46,560 nucleotides of DNA. Source: Candidatus Dormiibacterota bacterium. GTDB taxonomy: Bacteria > Chloroflexota > Dormibacteria > Dormibacterales > Dormibacteraceae. This document shows, piece after piece, positions 22,612-30,462 of this stretch. The notes beneath the pieces are model-generated. The model saw only the letters and a list, made by a program, of their open reading frames with translations. It had not been told where the DNA came from and searched no databases. Where the stretch lies: assembly GCA_955652705.1 (NCBI GenBank), contig CATPBK010000131.1, positions 1 to 46,560 of the forward strand. The letters are read 5' to 3'. Within the stretch, counting starts at the first letter, position 1. Each line of letters opens with the position of its first letter. The translations under genes were made by a program, and so were the position numbers.

Positions 22612-22808
22612 TGTCCCGAGTCAGATATTCGGAGGCATCTCATCCGCTCTGGACGCCGCTGGCGGTGTTAGGGGGTCCCGGCCCGAGTACTCAGGCATCC
22701 TCAGATGCATTCCATCTCGGGCCACCCCTGCCTTGGCAGCGACGCCCAGACCGGCGCCCTAGCGGTCGCCTGCCGCGATCTGCAGTTCGAACCTCTGACC
22801 CCGGGACA
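22612..22808. mobile_element. MITE-like palindromic element between ssb and rpsR
   Basis: A non-coding stretch of about 197 bp. The left end TGTCCCGAGTCAGATATTCG matches the reverse complement of the right end (TGTCCCGGGGTCAGAGGTTCG with breaks), and inner arms also match: GGCCCGAG (22681-22688) with CTCGGGCC (22715-22722), flanked by AGGGGGT/ACCCCT and CTCTGGACGCCGCTG versus its diverged partner. The whole element can fold into one long imperfect hairpin. No transposase and no clear target-site duplication are seen. It separates rpsR from rpsF-ssb, usually contiguous genes. A structured regulatory RNA is the alternative. Confidence 0.65.
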
Positions 22809-22831
22809 CTGTAAGACTGAGCAAGAAACAC

Positions 22832-23074
22832 ATGCCCCCCCGCGACGGCAAGCCGAAACGAGCGCACCGCAAGGTCTGCGCCTTCTGCGTGGAGAAGGCC
22901 GACCACATCGATTACAAGGAGGTCTCCCGCCTCCGGCGCTACATCTCCGAGCGGGGTAAGATCCTGCCCCGGCGGGTGACGGGCACCTGCGCACGCCACC
23001 AGCGGACGCTCACCCAAGCGCTCAAACGGGCCCGGCAGATCGCCTTGATCCCGTTCACCAGCGACCAGAAGTAG
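22832..23074 (+). CDS. rpsR: 30S ribosomal protein S18
   Basis: An 80-aa protein with the S18 core: [40 protein letters not shown] and [20 protein letters not shown]. It keeps the Cys-x2-Cys of zinc-containing S18, with a third Cys in GTCARHQ. The ATG at 22832 has a weak ribosome binding site. No rplI follows, unlike many rpsF-ssb-rpsR-rplI operons. Separated from ssb by the palindromic element. Confidence 0.94.
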   Translation: MPPRDGKPKRAHRKVCAFCVEKADHIDYKEVSRLRRYISERGKILPRRVTGTCARHQRTLTQALKRARQIALIPFTSDQK

Positions 23075-23091
23075 AGGCGCCGATCCGCAGC

Positions 23092-24267
23092 ATGATCTTC
23101 CAGCCCCAGCTCCGCATCCCCGGCCCGACGCCGCTCCCGGATCGCGTCCTGCGGGCGATGTCCCGCCCTATGATCGACCACCGCGGGCCCGAGTTCGCCG
23201 CGATCCTAAAAGAGATCAGCGCGGGCGTGAAAGGGGCCATGGCCGCCCCCTCCGCGGCCGACCTGCTCGTCTTCACCGCCTCCGGCACGGGAGCTATGGA
23301 GGCCGCCGTGGCCAACCTGATCTCGCCAGGCGAGCGCGTCGTGGTCTGCACCTGCGGGGCCTTCGGCGAGCGCTTCGCCGACATCAACCGCGCTTTCGGT
23401 GCCGAGGTCGTCAAGCTCGAGGTCGAGTGGGGGCAGCCGGTCGAGCCGGACGACCTCCGCGACCTGCTCGCCTCCCACCCGGAGGTCGAGAAGGTCTTCC
23501 TCACGCACAACGAGACCTCAACCGGGCTCACGAACCCGCTCCAGGCCCTGGCGCGCGTCGCCGGCCAGGCCGGCAAGCTGGTGGTGGTGGACGCCATCTC
23601 CTCAGCCAGCTCGATGCCGGTGGAGATGGAGGCCTGGGGCCTCGATGTCGTGATCTCCGGCAGCCAGAAGGGCTGGATGTCGCCGCCCGGCCTGGCCTTC
23701 GCGGCGATCGGTCCCCGGGGCTGGGAGGCCGCCGCTCGGGCGACCTCGCCGCGCTACTACTTCGACTGGCGCTCGGCCAAGACCTGGGCGGAGAAGGGCT
23801 TCACGCCAACCACGCCGTCGGTAAGCGTGGCCTTCGCGGTCCAGGAGGGGCTCAAGATGCTGAGCGAGGAGGGCCTGTCGAACGTTTACGCCCGCCATCG
23901 CCGCCTCGCCGAGGCCTGCGTGGCCGGGCTCCAGGCCGCGGGTCTGCAGCCCTTCGCCGCCGAGGGCTACCGGTCGGCCACCGTGACCTCGGCCGTGCTC
24001 CCCGAGGGCATCGATACCGACGCGTTCCGAGGATTGCTGCGGGAGAAGTACGGCGTCGTCATCGCCTCCGGCCGCGGCACGGCCCCGGTCAGCGCCCGGA
24101 TCGTCCGGGTCGGGCATCTTGGCGCGGTCAGCGAGGGCGACATCGCGATCGTGCTCTGGGCCGTCGAGCAGGCTCTGGAGGAGCTCGACTTCCGGGCGGC
24201 CGACGGGCGCGCCCTGAACGCGGCCCAGCCGCACCTGACCGGCACGGAGGCCGTAGCAGCCTGCTAG
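23092..24267 (+). CDS. Class V PLP aminotransferase (alanine/serine-glyoxylate type), probable phosphoserine transaminase
   Basis: A 391-aa fold-type I PLP enzyme. RIPGPTPLPDRVLRAMSRPM and DHRGPEFAAIL open the family; VFTASGTGAMEAAVANLISP binds the phosphate; VVDAISSASSMP carries the Asp; SGSQKGWMSPPGLAF contains the Schiff-base Lys; RIVRVGHLGAV holds the carboxylate-binding Arg. The family includes serine-pyruvate and serine-glyoxylate transaminases. It is directly upstream of serA and no serC is in the window, so it likely makes phosphoserine from 3-phosphohydroxypyruvate. ATG start at 23092. Family sure, reaction inferred. Confidence 0.87.
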   Translation: MIFQPQLRIPGPTPLPDRVLRAMSRPMIDHRGPEFAAILKEISAGVKGAMAAPSAADLLVFTASGTGAMEAAVANLISPGERVVVCTCGAFGERFADINRAFGAEVVKLEVEWGQPVEPDDLRDLLASHPEVEKVFLTHNETSTGLTNPLQALARVAGQAGKLVVVDAISSASSMPVEMEAWGLDVVISGSQKGWMSPPGLAFAAIGPRGWEAAARATSPRYYFDWRSAKTWAEKGFTPTTPSVSVAFAVQEGLKMLSEEGLSNVYARHRRLAEACVAGLQAAGLQPFAAEGYRSATVTSAVLPEGIDTDAFRGLLREKYGVVIASGRGTAPVSARIVRVGHLGAVSEGDIAIVLWAVEQALEELDFRAADGRALNAAQPHLTGTEAVAAC

Positions 24268-24291
24268 CCCGCTGATGCCGTTGAGCCTCTG

Positions 24292-25860
24292 ATGCCGGCC
24301 ATCCTGGTGGCCGACAGCCTGGCCGACGACGGCCTCCAGCGGCTCCGCCAGGCCGGCGAGGTCGAAGTCCGGACCGGTCTCACGGAGGCCCAGCTGGTCG
24401 AGGCCATCCCCGCCTTCGACGCTCTCGTGGTGCGGAGCGCCACCAAAGTCGGCGAGAAGGTCCTGGAGGCGGGCCGCCGGCTGCGTGTCGTGGGCCGGGC
24501 TGGCGTAGGCGTGGACAACATCGACGTGGAGGCAGCCACCCGCCGCGGCATCCTGGTCGTGAACGCCCCCCGCGGCAACATCACAGCGGCGGCCGAGCAC
24601 ACGATCGGGCTCCTGCTGGCGGTGGCGCGCTGGATACCGCAGGCCGACGCCTCCGTCCGCCGCGGTGAGTGGCAGCGCTCCCGCTTCACCGGCGTTGAGA
24701 TCCGCGGCAAGACGCTCGGCATCGTCGGCCTCGGCAACATCGGCACGGAAGTCGCCAAGCGGGCGCAGGGGTTGGAGATGGACGTGATCGCCTTCGACCC
24801 CGTCGTCCCGCAAGAGCGGGCCGAGCAGTTCAACGTCGAGCTGGTCGGCCTCGAGGAGCTTCTCGGCCGGGCCGATTTCATCACCATCCACGCGCCGCTG
24901 ACCGAGAAGACGCGGGGCCTGATCGGAGCTCGCCAGCTGGCGCAGGTGAAGCCCGGCAGCCGGCTCGTCAACGCCGCCCGGGGCGGGATCGTCGACGAGG
25001 CCGCGCTGGCCGCCGCCCTGGCCCAAGGCCGCCTGGCGGCTGCCGCCGCCGACGTCTTCGAGGAGGAGCCGGTGAGCGCCGGCAACCCTCTCCTGCAGCT
25101 GCCGAACTTCATCGCCACACCGCACATCGCGGCGTCCACCGAAGAGGCCCAGACCTCGGTCGCCTTCGACGTCGCGGAGGAGGTGGCGGCCGTGCTGAAC
25201 GGTGAGCTGCCGCGCTACTCCGTGAACGCGCCGGCCGTGCCGCCGGAGGAGCTGGCCTTTCTCAAGCCCTTCGCCGACCTGGCCGAACGGCTCGGCTCGC
25301 TCTACGTGCAGCTGGTGGGCGGCCGGGTGGCCGACCTGGAGCTGGATTTCGAGGGCGAAGTCGGCGAGCGCGACGTGGCGCTGCTCACCGCCTCCGCGAT
25401 CCGAGGCCTGCTGGCGCCCTTCACCGAGGAGCGCATCAACACCGTCAACGCCCGCCTCCTGGCGTCGGGCCGGGGGATCAAGCTGAGCGAGCGGCGGAGC
25501 CCCAAGCCGGACAGCAGCTACCCCAGCTTGGTCAGCCTCCGGGTGGGCGGTTTCGAAGTCGCCGGTACCGTCCTCTTCGGGGAGCCGCGAGTGATTCGCA
25601 TCGAGGCCTTCCGGGTCGACCTGGTGCCGGAGGGTCGCTTCCTCGTCAGCCGCCACGCCGACCGCCCGGGCGTCGTCGGACGTTTTGGCACGATCCTCGG
25701 CGGCCACGACATCAACATCGCCTCCATGCAGGTCGGCCGGGACGCCCCCCGCGGCCGCGCGTTGATGATCCTCCAGGTCGACGACCCCGTCGGGCCGGAT
25801 GTGCTCGAGGAGCTGCGCGGCGTGTCGGGCATGGCCGACTTGAGGTACGTCGAGCTCTGA
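24292..25860 (+). CDS. serA: D-3-phosphoglycerate dehydrogenase
   Basis: A 522-aa long-form PGDH. The substrate domain (LVVRSATKVGEKVLEAG, GRAGVGVDNID) and NAD domain (LGIVGLGNIGTEVAKRA; catalytic Arg in LVNAARGGIVDE; His in FIATPHIAASTEEA) cover residues 1-310. An intervening allosteric substrate-binding domain (about 320-450) and a C-terminal ACT domain (SRHADRPGVVGRFGTIL, HDINIASMQVGR) follow, as in enzymes feedback-inhibited by serine. First committed step of serine synthesis. ATG 24292 lies 24 bp after the aminotransferase; DUF1015 follows after 9 bp. Confidence 0.95.
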   Translation: MPAILVADSLADDGLQRLRQAGEVEVRTGLTEAQLVEAIPAFDALVVRSATKVGEKVLEAGRRLRVVGRAGVGVDNIDVEAATRRGILVVNAPRGNITAAAEHTIGLLLAVARWIPQADASVRRGEWQRSRFTGVEIRGKTLGIVGLGNIGTEVAKRAQGLEMDVIAFDPVVPQERAEQFNVELVGLEELLGRADFITIHAPLTEKTRGLIGARQLAQVKPGSRLVNAARGGIVDEAALAAALAQGRLAAAAADVFEEEPVSAGNPLLQLPNFIATPHIAASTEEAQTSVAFDVAEEVAAVLNGELPRYSVNAPAVPPEELAFLKPFADLAERLGSLYVQLVGGRVADLELDFEGEVGERDVALLTASAIRGLLAPFTEERINTVNARLLASGRGIKLSERRSPKPDSSYPSLVSLRVGGFEVAGTVLFGEPRVIRIEAFRVDLVPEGRFLVSRHADRPGVVGRFGTILGGHDINIASMQVGRDAPRGRALMILQVDDPVGPDVLEELRGVSGMADLRYVEL

Positions 25861-25869
25861 GGGAGGGGC

Positions 25870-27015
25870 GTGGCTGACGTCAGGCCGCTGCGCGGGGTCC
25901 GCTATAACCGCGAGCGTGTGCCTGACCTCGGCCAGGTGGTCGCCCCGCCCTACGACGTGATCCCGGAGGAAGAGCTGCCGGAGCTGCGGCAGCGCTCGCC
26001 GTACAACGTCGTCCGCCTGACCCGGCCGGGCGCCGATTACGCGGGCGCTGGCGAGCTGGAGCGGGCCTGGTTCGCCGAGGGCGTGCTGGGGCAGGAACCC
26101 GAGCCGTCCATGTATGTCCACGAGCACCAGTTCGAGGGGGGCACCCGGCGCGGCATCCTGGCGGCGGTTCGGATCGTCCCTTATGACGCGGGCGACGTGC
26201 TGCCCCACGAGCGGACTCACCGCGGGCCCAAGGAGGATCGGCTCGCGCTCTATCGGGCGACCAGGACCAGCTTCGAGCCGCTCTGGATGGTCTACGAGGG
26301 CGAGGGCAGCGAACTTCCGGCGTTGCTGGCCCAGGAGCGCGGCGAACCAGACCTCGGTTTCGACTTCGCAAGCCAGCGCCACCGCCTCTGGCGGGTCGGG
26401 GCGGGCGAGTGGGTCGACCGGGTGAGCGCCGCGTTTGAAGAGCAGCGGCTCCTGATCGCCGACGGCCACCACCGCTACGAGACGGCCCTGGCCTACGCCG
26501 CGGAAGCGGGCGGACCGGCCGACGCCTCCTCCCGGTTTGCCCTGGTCCTCCTGGTCGACATCGCCGACCCCGGCTTGCGCGTCCTACCGACGCATCGGGT
26601 CCTGCGCTGGGCGCCGGTCAACGTGGTGGGCGGGGAAGCCAAGGAGTCGCTGTCGGAAACGCTGGCTGCCCTCGACGGCCGGGTGGCGGCCGGGCACTAC
26701 GCGAAGGGCCGCTTCCAGGTGCTCCCGCTGGAAGGCGAGCAGCCGCTGGTCGAGCTGCACCGGCAGGTGATCGACAACCTTCTCGGCAAGCGGGCCGCGG
26801 AGGAGGTCCTCATGTACACCCGGGATCCGCAGGAGGCGGTCCGCTGGGTCGACGAGGGCCGCGGGCAAGCCGCCTTCTTCCTGGCGCCGCCCGACCTGGC
26901 CGTGGTTTTGAAGCTGGCCCAGGCGGGCACAACTCTTCCGCAGAAGAGCACTTACTTCGATCCCAAGCCGCCGAGCGGCATGGTGCTGCAAAGGCTCGAC
27001 CAACCCACCCTCTAG
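25870..27015 (+). CDS. DUF1015 family protein
   Basis: A 381-aa protein with the DUF1015 landmarks: PLRGVRYNRERVPDLGQVVA, PPYDVIPEEELP, SPYNVVRLTRP, LPHERTHRGPKEDRLAL, IADGHHRYETALAYA and, at the end, LPQKSTYFDPKPPSGMVLQR. GTG start at 25870. DUF1015 genes are repeatedly found with serA and transaminases, and archaeal serine kinase is distantly related in ideas of function; a role in serine metabolism is plausible but unproven. Confidence 0.88.
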   Translation: MADVRPLRGVRYNRERVPDLGQVVAPPYDVIPEEELPELRQRSPYNVVRLTRPGADYAGAGELERAWFAEGVLGQEPEPSMYVHEHQFEGGTRRGILAAVRIVPYDAGDVLPHERTHRGPKEDRLALYRATRTSFEPLWMVYEGEGSELPALLAQERGEPDLGFDFASQRHRLWRVGAGEWVDRVSAAFEEQRLLIADGHHRYETALAYAAEAGGPADASSRFALVLLVDIADPGLRVLPTHRVLRWAPVNVVGGEAKESLSETLAALDGRVAAGHYAKGRFQVLPLEGEQPLVELHRQVIDNLLGKRAAEEVLMYTRDPQEAVRWVDEGRGQAAFFLAPPDLAVVLKLAQAGTTLPQKSTYFDPKPPSGMVLQRLDQPTL

Positions 27016-27031
27016 AGTTCTTGTAAGAAAG

Positions 27032-27415
27032 ATGCCCATCTACGGATACGAATGCGAGCAATGCGGGCACCAGCTGGAGGTGCTCGCGTCGATGTCCGAC
27101 CCGCCGCTCAAAACCTGCCCCGAGTGCCTGGGGCGGCTGCGCAAGCTGTTCTACCCGGCCGGCATGATTTTCAAGGGCAGCGGTTTCTATACGACCGATT
27201 ACAAGAACTCGGGCAGCCGCTCCGAGTCGAAGTCGGAGTCCAGCTCGGAGTCGAAGTCGGAGTCGAAGTCGGAGTCGAAGACCGAATCGAAGTCCGAGTC
27301 GACTTCCGACTCGAAGTCCGAAACGAAGTCAGGGCCTAAGTCGGAGTCGAAAACCGAATCGAAGTCGGAGTCCAGGTCGGACTCCAAATCGGGCCCTGGC
27401 GGCGGGGTATCCTAG
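27032..27415 (+). CDS. FmdB-type zinc ribbon protein with SES-K repeat tail
   Basis: A 127-aa protein. Residues 1-60 form the FmdB/CxxC_CxxC_SSSS zinc ribbon: [17 protein letters not shown], then [17 protein letters not shown], with [16 protein letters not shown] as usual for the family. Residues about 61-127 are low-complexity Ser-Glu-Ser-Lys repeats, much longer than the usual Ser-rich end. Function of the family is regulatory at best (named for an amidase regulator). ATG 27032 is 16 bp after DUF1015. Confidence 0.87.
   Translation: MPIYGYECEQCGHQLEVLASMSDPPLKTCPECLGRLRKLFYPAGMIFKGSGFYTTDYKNSGSRSESKSESSSESKSESKSESKTESKSESTSDSKSETKSGPKSESKTESKSESRSDSKSGPGGGVS
27212..27402 (+). repeat. Tandem 6/12-bp coding repeat (gagtcgaagtcg-like)
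   Basis: Degenerate tandem copies of a GAGTCGAAGTCG unit encode the Ser-Glu-Ser-Lys tail of the FmdB protein. Copies differ by single bases (TCC/TCG, AAG/ACC, GAG/GAC), as expected from slippage followed by drift. Confidence 0.85.
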
Positions 27416-27420
27416 CGGTC

Positions 27421-27750
27421 GTGGGCGGTGTCCCGGCGGTTTCCGACGCAGACTTCGAAGCCGTGGTCCTGCAAGCGGACATTCCTGTGCTCGTCGACTT
27501 CTGGGCGGCCTGGTGCGCACCCTGCCGGATGATCGCCCCCATCGTCGAGGACCTCGCCGGCGAGTTTGGCGAGAAAGCCAAGGTGCTGAAGCTCGACATC
27601 GACGCCAACCCCGAAACCCCGGCCAGGCTCGGGGTCATGAGCATCCCCACCGTGATCCTCTTCAAGAACGGCCTCGCCGTGGAGCGCGCCGTGGGCTACC
27701 GGCCGAACATGAAGGTGGATCTCAAGGCGAAGCTGACCTCGCTTTTCTAG
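27421..27750 (+). CDS. trxA: Thioredoxin
   Basis: A 109-aa thioredoxin fold with the catalytic WCAPC (FWAAWCAPCRMIAPIVEDLA), the cis-proline in GVMSIPTVILFKNG, and a normal C-terminal helix. A cytoplasmic disulfide reductase. WCAPC is a common variant of WCGPC. GTG start at 27421. The selenocysteine tRNA gene starts 8 bp after its stop. Confidence 0.93.
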   Translation: MGGVPAVSDADFEAVVLQADIPVLVDFWAAWCAPCRMIAPIVEDLAGEFGEKAKVLKLDIDANPETPARLGVMSIPTVILFKNGLAVERAVGYRPNMKVDLKAKLTSLF

Positions 27751-27758
27751 CGAGCCTC

Positions 27759-27858
27759 GGGGACGTTCGGGGGCTGGTGCCTCTCGCGGTCTTCAAAACC
27801 GTCTGTGGGGCGGTGCTGAGCCGTCCCAGGTGGGTTCGATTCCCATCCGTCCCCGCCA
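27759..27858 (+). tRNA. selC: tRNA-Sec (anticodon UCA)
   Basis: A 100-nt tRNA including an encoded CCA. The acceptor starts GGGGACG and pairs with CGTCCCC (7 Watson-Crick pairs; the eighth position is a T-C mismatch). The discriminator is G, then CCA (27855-27858). The extended D stem GGGGGC/GCCTCT has six pairs with wobbles. Anticodon arm GCGGT-CTTCAAA-ACCGT puts TCA at the anticodon. The long variable arm GGGGCGG/CCGTCCC and T arm GTGGG-TTCGATT-CCCAT follow. Long variable arm, extended D stem, G73 and UCA identify tRNA-Sec. It matches the in-frame TGA of the formate dehydrogenase at 45029. No own promoter is evident; it may be processed from the trxA transcript. Confidence 0.93.
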
Positions 27859-27899
27859 GCGCCCAGCAAACACAACACCTTCGAGGAACAGCCCAGGAC

Positions 27900-28532
27900 A
27901 TGAAGACCGCGCCGAGCACCGACCCGTCGCACACCAAACCCGCCTCCAAGGCTGTGATCGCCAAAGTCGCGGCTGCGCTGGAGTCCAACAACATCGAAGC
28001 CGTCGTCGTCGACACGGGTGAAGAGGCGCGCCGGCGCATCCTGGAACTGGTGCCTGAGGGCGCCGAGGTGCACACGGGCGTGTCGAAGACGCTGCAGGAC
28101 CTGGGCCTCTTAGCGGAGCTGCACGACTCTGGTCGCTTCGACTCCGTGCGCACCCGCTACCAGAAGATGGACCGCGCTACCCAGGCTCGCGAGATCCGCA
28201 AGCTGAGCAGCGCCCCGGACTTCATGCTCGGCAGCGTCCAGGCTGTCACCGAGGACGGCGCCCTCGTGGTGGCCTCGTACTCGGCCAGCCAGCTCGGCCC
28301 CTACGCGAGCGGCGCCGGCCGCCTGCTCCTGGTGGTGGGCAGCCAGAAGATCGTCCCCGACCTGGAGGCCGCGATGCGGCGCATCGACGAGCACGTGTTC
28401 CCGTACGAGGACGCCCGGCTCCGGAAGGCGATGGGAGTCGGGACCAAGAAGGCCAAGGTGCTGATCATCAATGCCGAAGCGAGGCCGGGCCGCACCACGG
28501 TCTTCCTGGTCAGGGAGCCCGTAGGTGTCTAG
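27900..28532 (+). CDS. LUD-domain (LutC/YkgG-like) protein
   Basis: A 210-aa protein of the LUD family. VAAALESNNIEAVVVDTGEE, LVPEGAEVHTGVSKTLQDLG, DFMLGSVQAVTEDGALVVAS, YASGAGRLLLVVGSQKIVPD and INAEARPGRTTVFLVREPVG are the usual segments. Members sit in lactate-utilisation complexes or stand alone. No lutA/lutB neighbour here. ATG 27900 lies 41 bp after the tRNA-Sec; the frame upstream runs through trxA and the tRNA and is not coding. Confidence 0.85.
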   Translation: MKTAPSTDPSHTKPASKAVIAKVAAALESNNIEAVVVDTGEEARRRILELVPEGAEVHTGVSKTLQDLGLLAELHDSGRFDSVRTRYQKMDRATQAREIRKLSSAPDFMLGSVQAVTEDGALVVASYSASQLGPYASGAGRLLLVVGSQKIVPDLEAAMRRIDEHVFPYEDARLRKAMGVGTKKAKVLIINAEARPGRTTVFLVREPVGV

Positions 28533-28594
28533 CAAGCACACAGGCGTCGCATAACCGGCGTCGCCGCCGCGGCGTTATCCACGGCTGGAACCGC

Positions 28595-28840
28595 ATGAGG
28601 CTCGACGTCATCTTCTCGGCGACCGTGACCGCGTTCTTCGGTGCGATCTTCCTTCTGCTCACATACGAGTCCTGGGCGCTGCTCACGGGGCAGAGGCCCA
28701 TCAGTGATTACATTCACGACACCGTGCGCGCCTACCCGGGCTGGGCGTTCGCCATTTCGATTGTGGTCGGCATGCTGCTCGGCCACTTCCTCTGGGGTCC
28801 TGCCCGGGGGGCCACTTCGCCGAGTGGCGACGGCGCATGA
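28595..28840 (+). CDS. Small two-helix membrane protein, first of a tandem pair
   Basis: An 81-aa protein with two membrane helices (IFSATVTAFFGAIFLLLTY; FAISIVVGMLLGHFLW) and the loop TGQRPISDYIHDTVRAYPGW. It is similar in layout to the next gene: TG-x-P in the loop, then VVGMLLGH-LW. ATG 28595. The stop overlaps the next ATG in ATGA. Function unknown. Confidence 0.68.
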   Translation: MRLDVIFSATVTAFFGAIFLLLTYESWALLTGQRPISDYIHDTVRAYPGWAFAISIVVGMLLGHFLWGPARGATSPSGDGA

Positions 28841-29055
28841 ACCTGCGGTTCAACCCCCCCGCGATCCTCTCGCTCATCTTCACAGTTCTGGCGCTGGCCG
28901 CCTTCCTCCTGATGCTCCAGGAGACGCGCGCCATCGCCACGGGCCGCGACCCGCTGACGAATGGAGTGCGCGCGGTCGCCCGGCGGGTCCCGCGGCTGAC
29001 CTACGCGCTGGCTGTCGTGATCGGGATGCTGCTCGGCCACCTGCTCTGGCCGTAA
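28837..29055 (+). CDS. Small two-helix membrane protein, second of a tandem pair
   Basis: A 72-aa protein with helices ILSLIFTVLALAAFLLMLQE and YALAVVIGMLLGHLLWP and the loop TGRDPLTNGVRAVARRVP. Paralogue of the preceding gene by shared loop and C-terminal motif. The ATGA overlap indicates coupled translation and perhaps a hetero-oligomer. Function unknown. Confidence 0.68.
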   Translation: MNLRFNPPAILSLIFTVLALAAFLLMLQETRAIATGRDPLTNGVRAVARRVPRLTYALAVVIGMLLGHLLWP

Positions 29056-29087
29056 CCGGCCGCGTCATGCGGCAGGCGTCCGGCCGA

Positions 29088-30452
29088 CTAGCCGACCCAG
29101 ACCGTCTGGATGTTCTGGAACTCCCGGATCCCGAACTCGGAGAGTTCGCGCCCGTAGCCTGAGCGCTTGACGCCACCGAACGGTAGGCGGGCGTCCGAGG
29201 CGACCATCCCGTTGACGAACACCATGCCGGCCTCGATCCGGCCGGCCAGGCGTTTACCCCGCTCCGGCTCGGTCCAGACCGCTGAGCCCAGCCCGTATTG
29301 GGAAGCGTTGGCGATCGCGATCGCCTCCTCCTCGTCAGCCGCGCGGACCACCGCCGCGACCGGACCGAAAGTCTCCTCGGCCATCACGGGCATGTTCCGA
29401 TCGACTCCGGTTACCACCGTCGGCTGGAAGTAGTAACCCGGCCCGCCCAGCGGTTTGCCTCCCACGGCCGCCCGCGCCCCAGCCCGCAGCGAGCGCCGAA
29501 GCTGGTCCTCGAGGCCCTTGACCAGGTCGCCGCGTGCGAGCGGCCCGACCTGGTTGCCGCGGTCGAGCGGGTCGCCCACCTTCAACGCCGCCACCTTTTC
29601 ACAGAAGAGGCGCTCCCACTCGTCGGCCACCTGCTCCTGGACGATGAACCGCTTGGCCGCTATGCAGGATTGCCCGTTGTTCTGATTTCGTGCCCGGCAG
29701 GCCACCGTCGCGGACTGCTCGAGGTCGGCGTCCGCGAGCACGATGAACGGATCGGAGCCGCCGAGCTCCAGCACGCATTTCTTGAGCACCTTGCCCGCTG
29801 CCTCGGCGACTTTGGCGCCGGCCGTGTCGGAGCCGGTCAGCGTCACCGCAGTGACCCGCTCGTCCTTGATCAGGCGATCGACTTTCGAGCTGCCCACGAG
29901 GAGCGTCTGGAAGACGCCCGCCGGAAAGCCGGCCTCGCGAAACACCTCCTCGATGGCGAGGGCGCACCGCGGCACGTTAGAGGCGTGCTTCAAGATCGCC
30001 ACGTTGCCGCCCACCAGCGCCGGGATCCCGGCCCGGAACGCTTGCCAGAAGGGGAAGTTCCAGGGCATCACCTCCAGCAGCACGCCCAAGGGCCGGTACT
30101 GCACGTAGCTCTCCCTGGGCGCGTTGCTGGGCAGGTCGCGCGGAGCCAGCATCGGCTCCGCGTGCTCGGCGAAGTAGTCGGCGGTCACGGCGCATTTCTC
30201 GACCTCGGCTTCCGCCTCCGTGATCGGCTTGCCCATCTCTTCGGTGGCGAGGCGCGCGTAGTGGTCCTTCTTTTGGCGCAGGACGTGGGCTACTTCGGCG
30301 AGCAGGCGCGATCGGGTCGCGAACGCTTCGTTGCGCCACTTCCGAAAAGCCTGCTGGGCAGCTTCCAGCTTGCGCTCGACGTCCGCCTCGGAATCCTCCT
30401 CGAAGCGGGCCAGCTCCTCCTCGGTGGCGGGATTGATGGAGACCAGCGCCAT
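29088..30452 (-). CDS. NAD(P)-dependent aldehyde dehydrogenase (succinate-semialdehyde / aminoaldehyde type)
   Basis: A 454-aa ALDH. VMPWNFPFWQAFRAGIPALV starts the cofactor-binding region; VLELGGSDPFIVLADAD carries the catalytic Glu; NNGQSCIAAKRFIV the catalytic Cys; MAEETFGPVAAVVRA and LPFGGVKRSGYGRELSEFG complete it. ELGGSDPFIVL is typical of the NADP succinate-semialdehyde dehydrogenase (GabD1-like) group. ATG 30452 is chosen; a longer frame would run into the permease gene. Last gene of the ABC operon, so it may oxidise aldehydes from polyamine or GABA breakdown. Confidence 0.88.
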   Translation of the reverse strand: MALVSINPATEEELARFEEDSEADVERKLEAAQQAFRKWRNEAFATRSRLLAEVAHVLRQKKDHYARLATEEMGKPITEAEAEVEKCAVTADYFAEHAEPMLAPRDLPSNAPRESYVQYRPLGVLLEVMPWNFPFWQAFRAGIPALVGGNVAILKHASNVPRCALAIEEVFREAGFPAGVFQTLLVGSSKVDRLIKDERVTAVTLTGSDTAGAKVAEAAGKVLKKCVLELGGSDPFIVLADADLEQSATVACRARNQNNGQSCIAAKRFIVQEQVADEWERLFCEKVAALKVGDPLDRGNQVGPLARGDLVKGLEDQLRRSLRAGARAAVGGKPLGGPGYYFQPTVVTGVDRNMPVMAEETFGPVAAVVRAADEEEAIAIANASQYGLGSAVWTEPERGKRLAGRIEAGMVFVNGMVASDARLPFGGVKRSGYGRELSEFGIREFQNIQTVWVG

Positions 30453-30462
30453 CCGGCTAACT

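Noticed and set aside
22780-22800. GTTCGAACC near the end of the palindromic element, as a tRNA remnant
   Set aside because: No acceptor or anticodon arms can be drawn; the bases are part of the element's terminal inverted repeat.
23602-26472. A 956-codon minus-strand frame across the serine genes
   Set aside because: Antisense to two unmistakable genes; long antisense frames are common in GC-rich coding DNA.
27199-27387. Minus-strand Asp-Ser-Asp-Phe repeat ORF
   Set aside because: It is the antisense reading of the FmdB Ser/Glu/Lys repeat; no start signal or domain.
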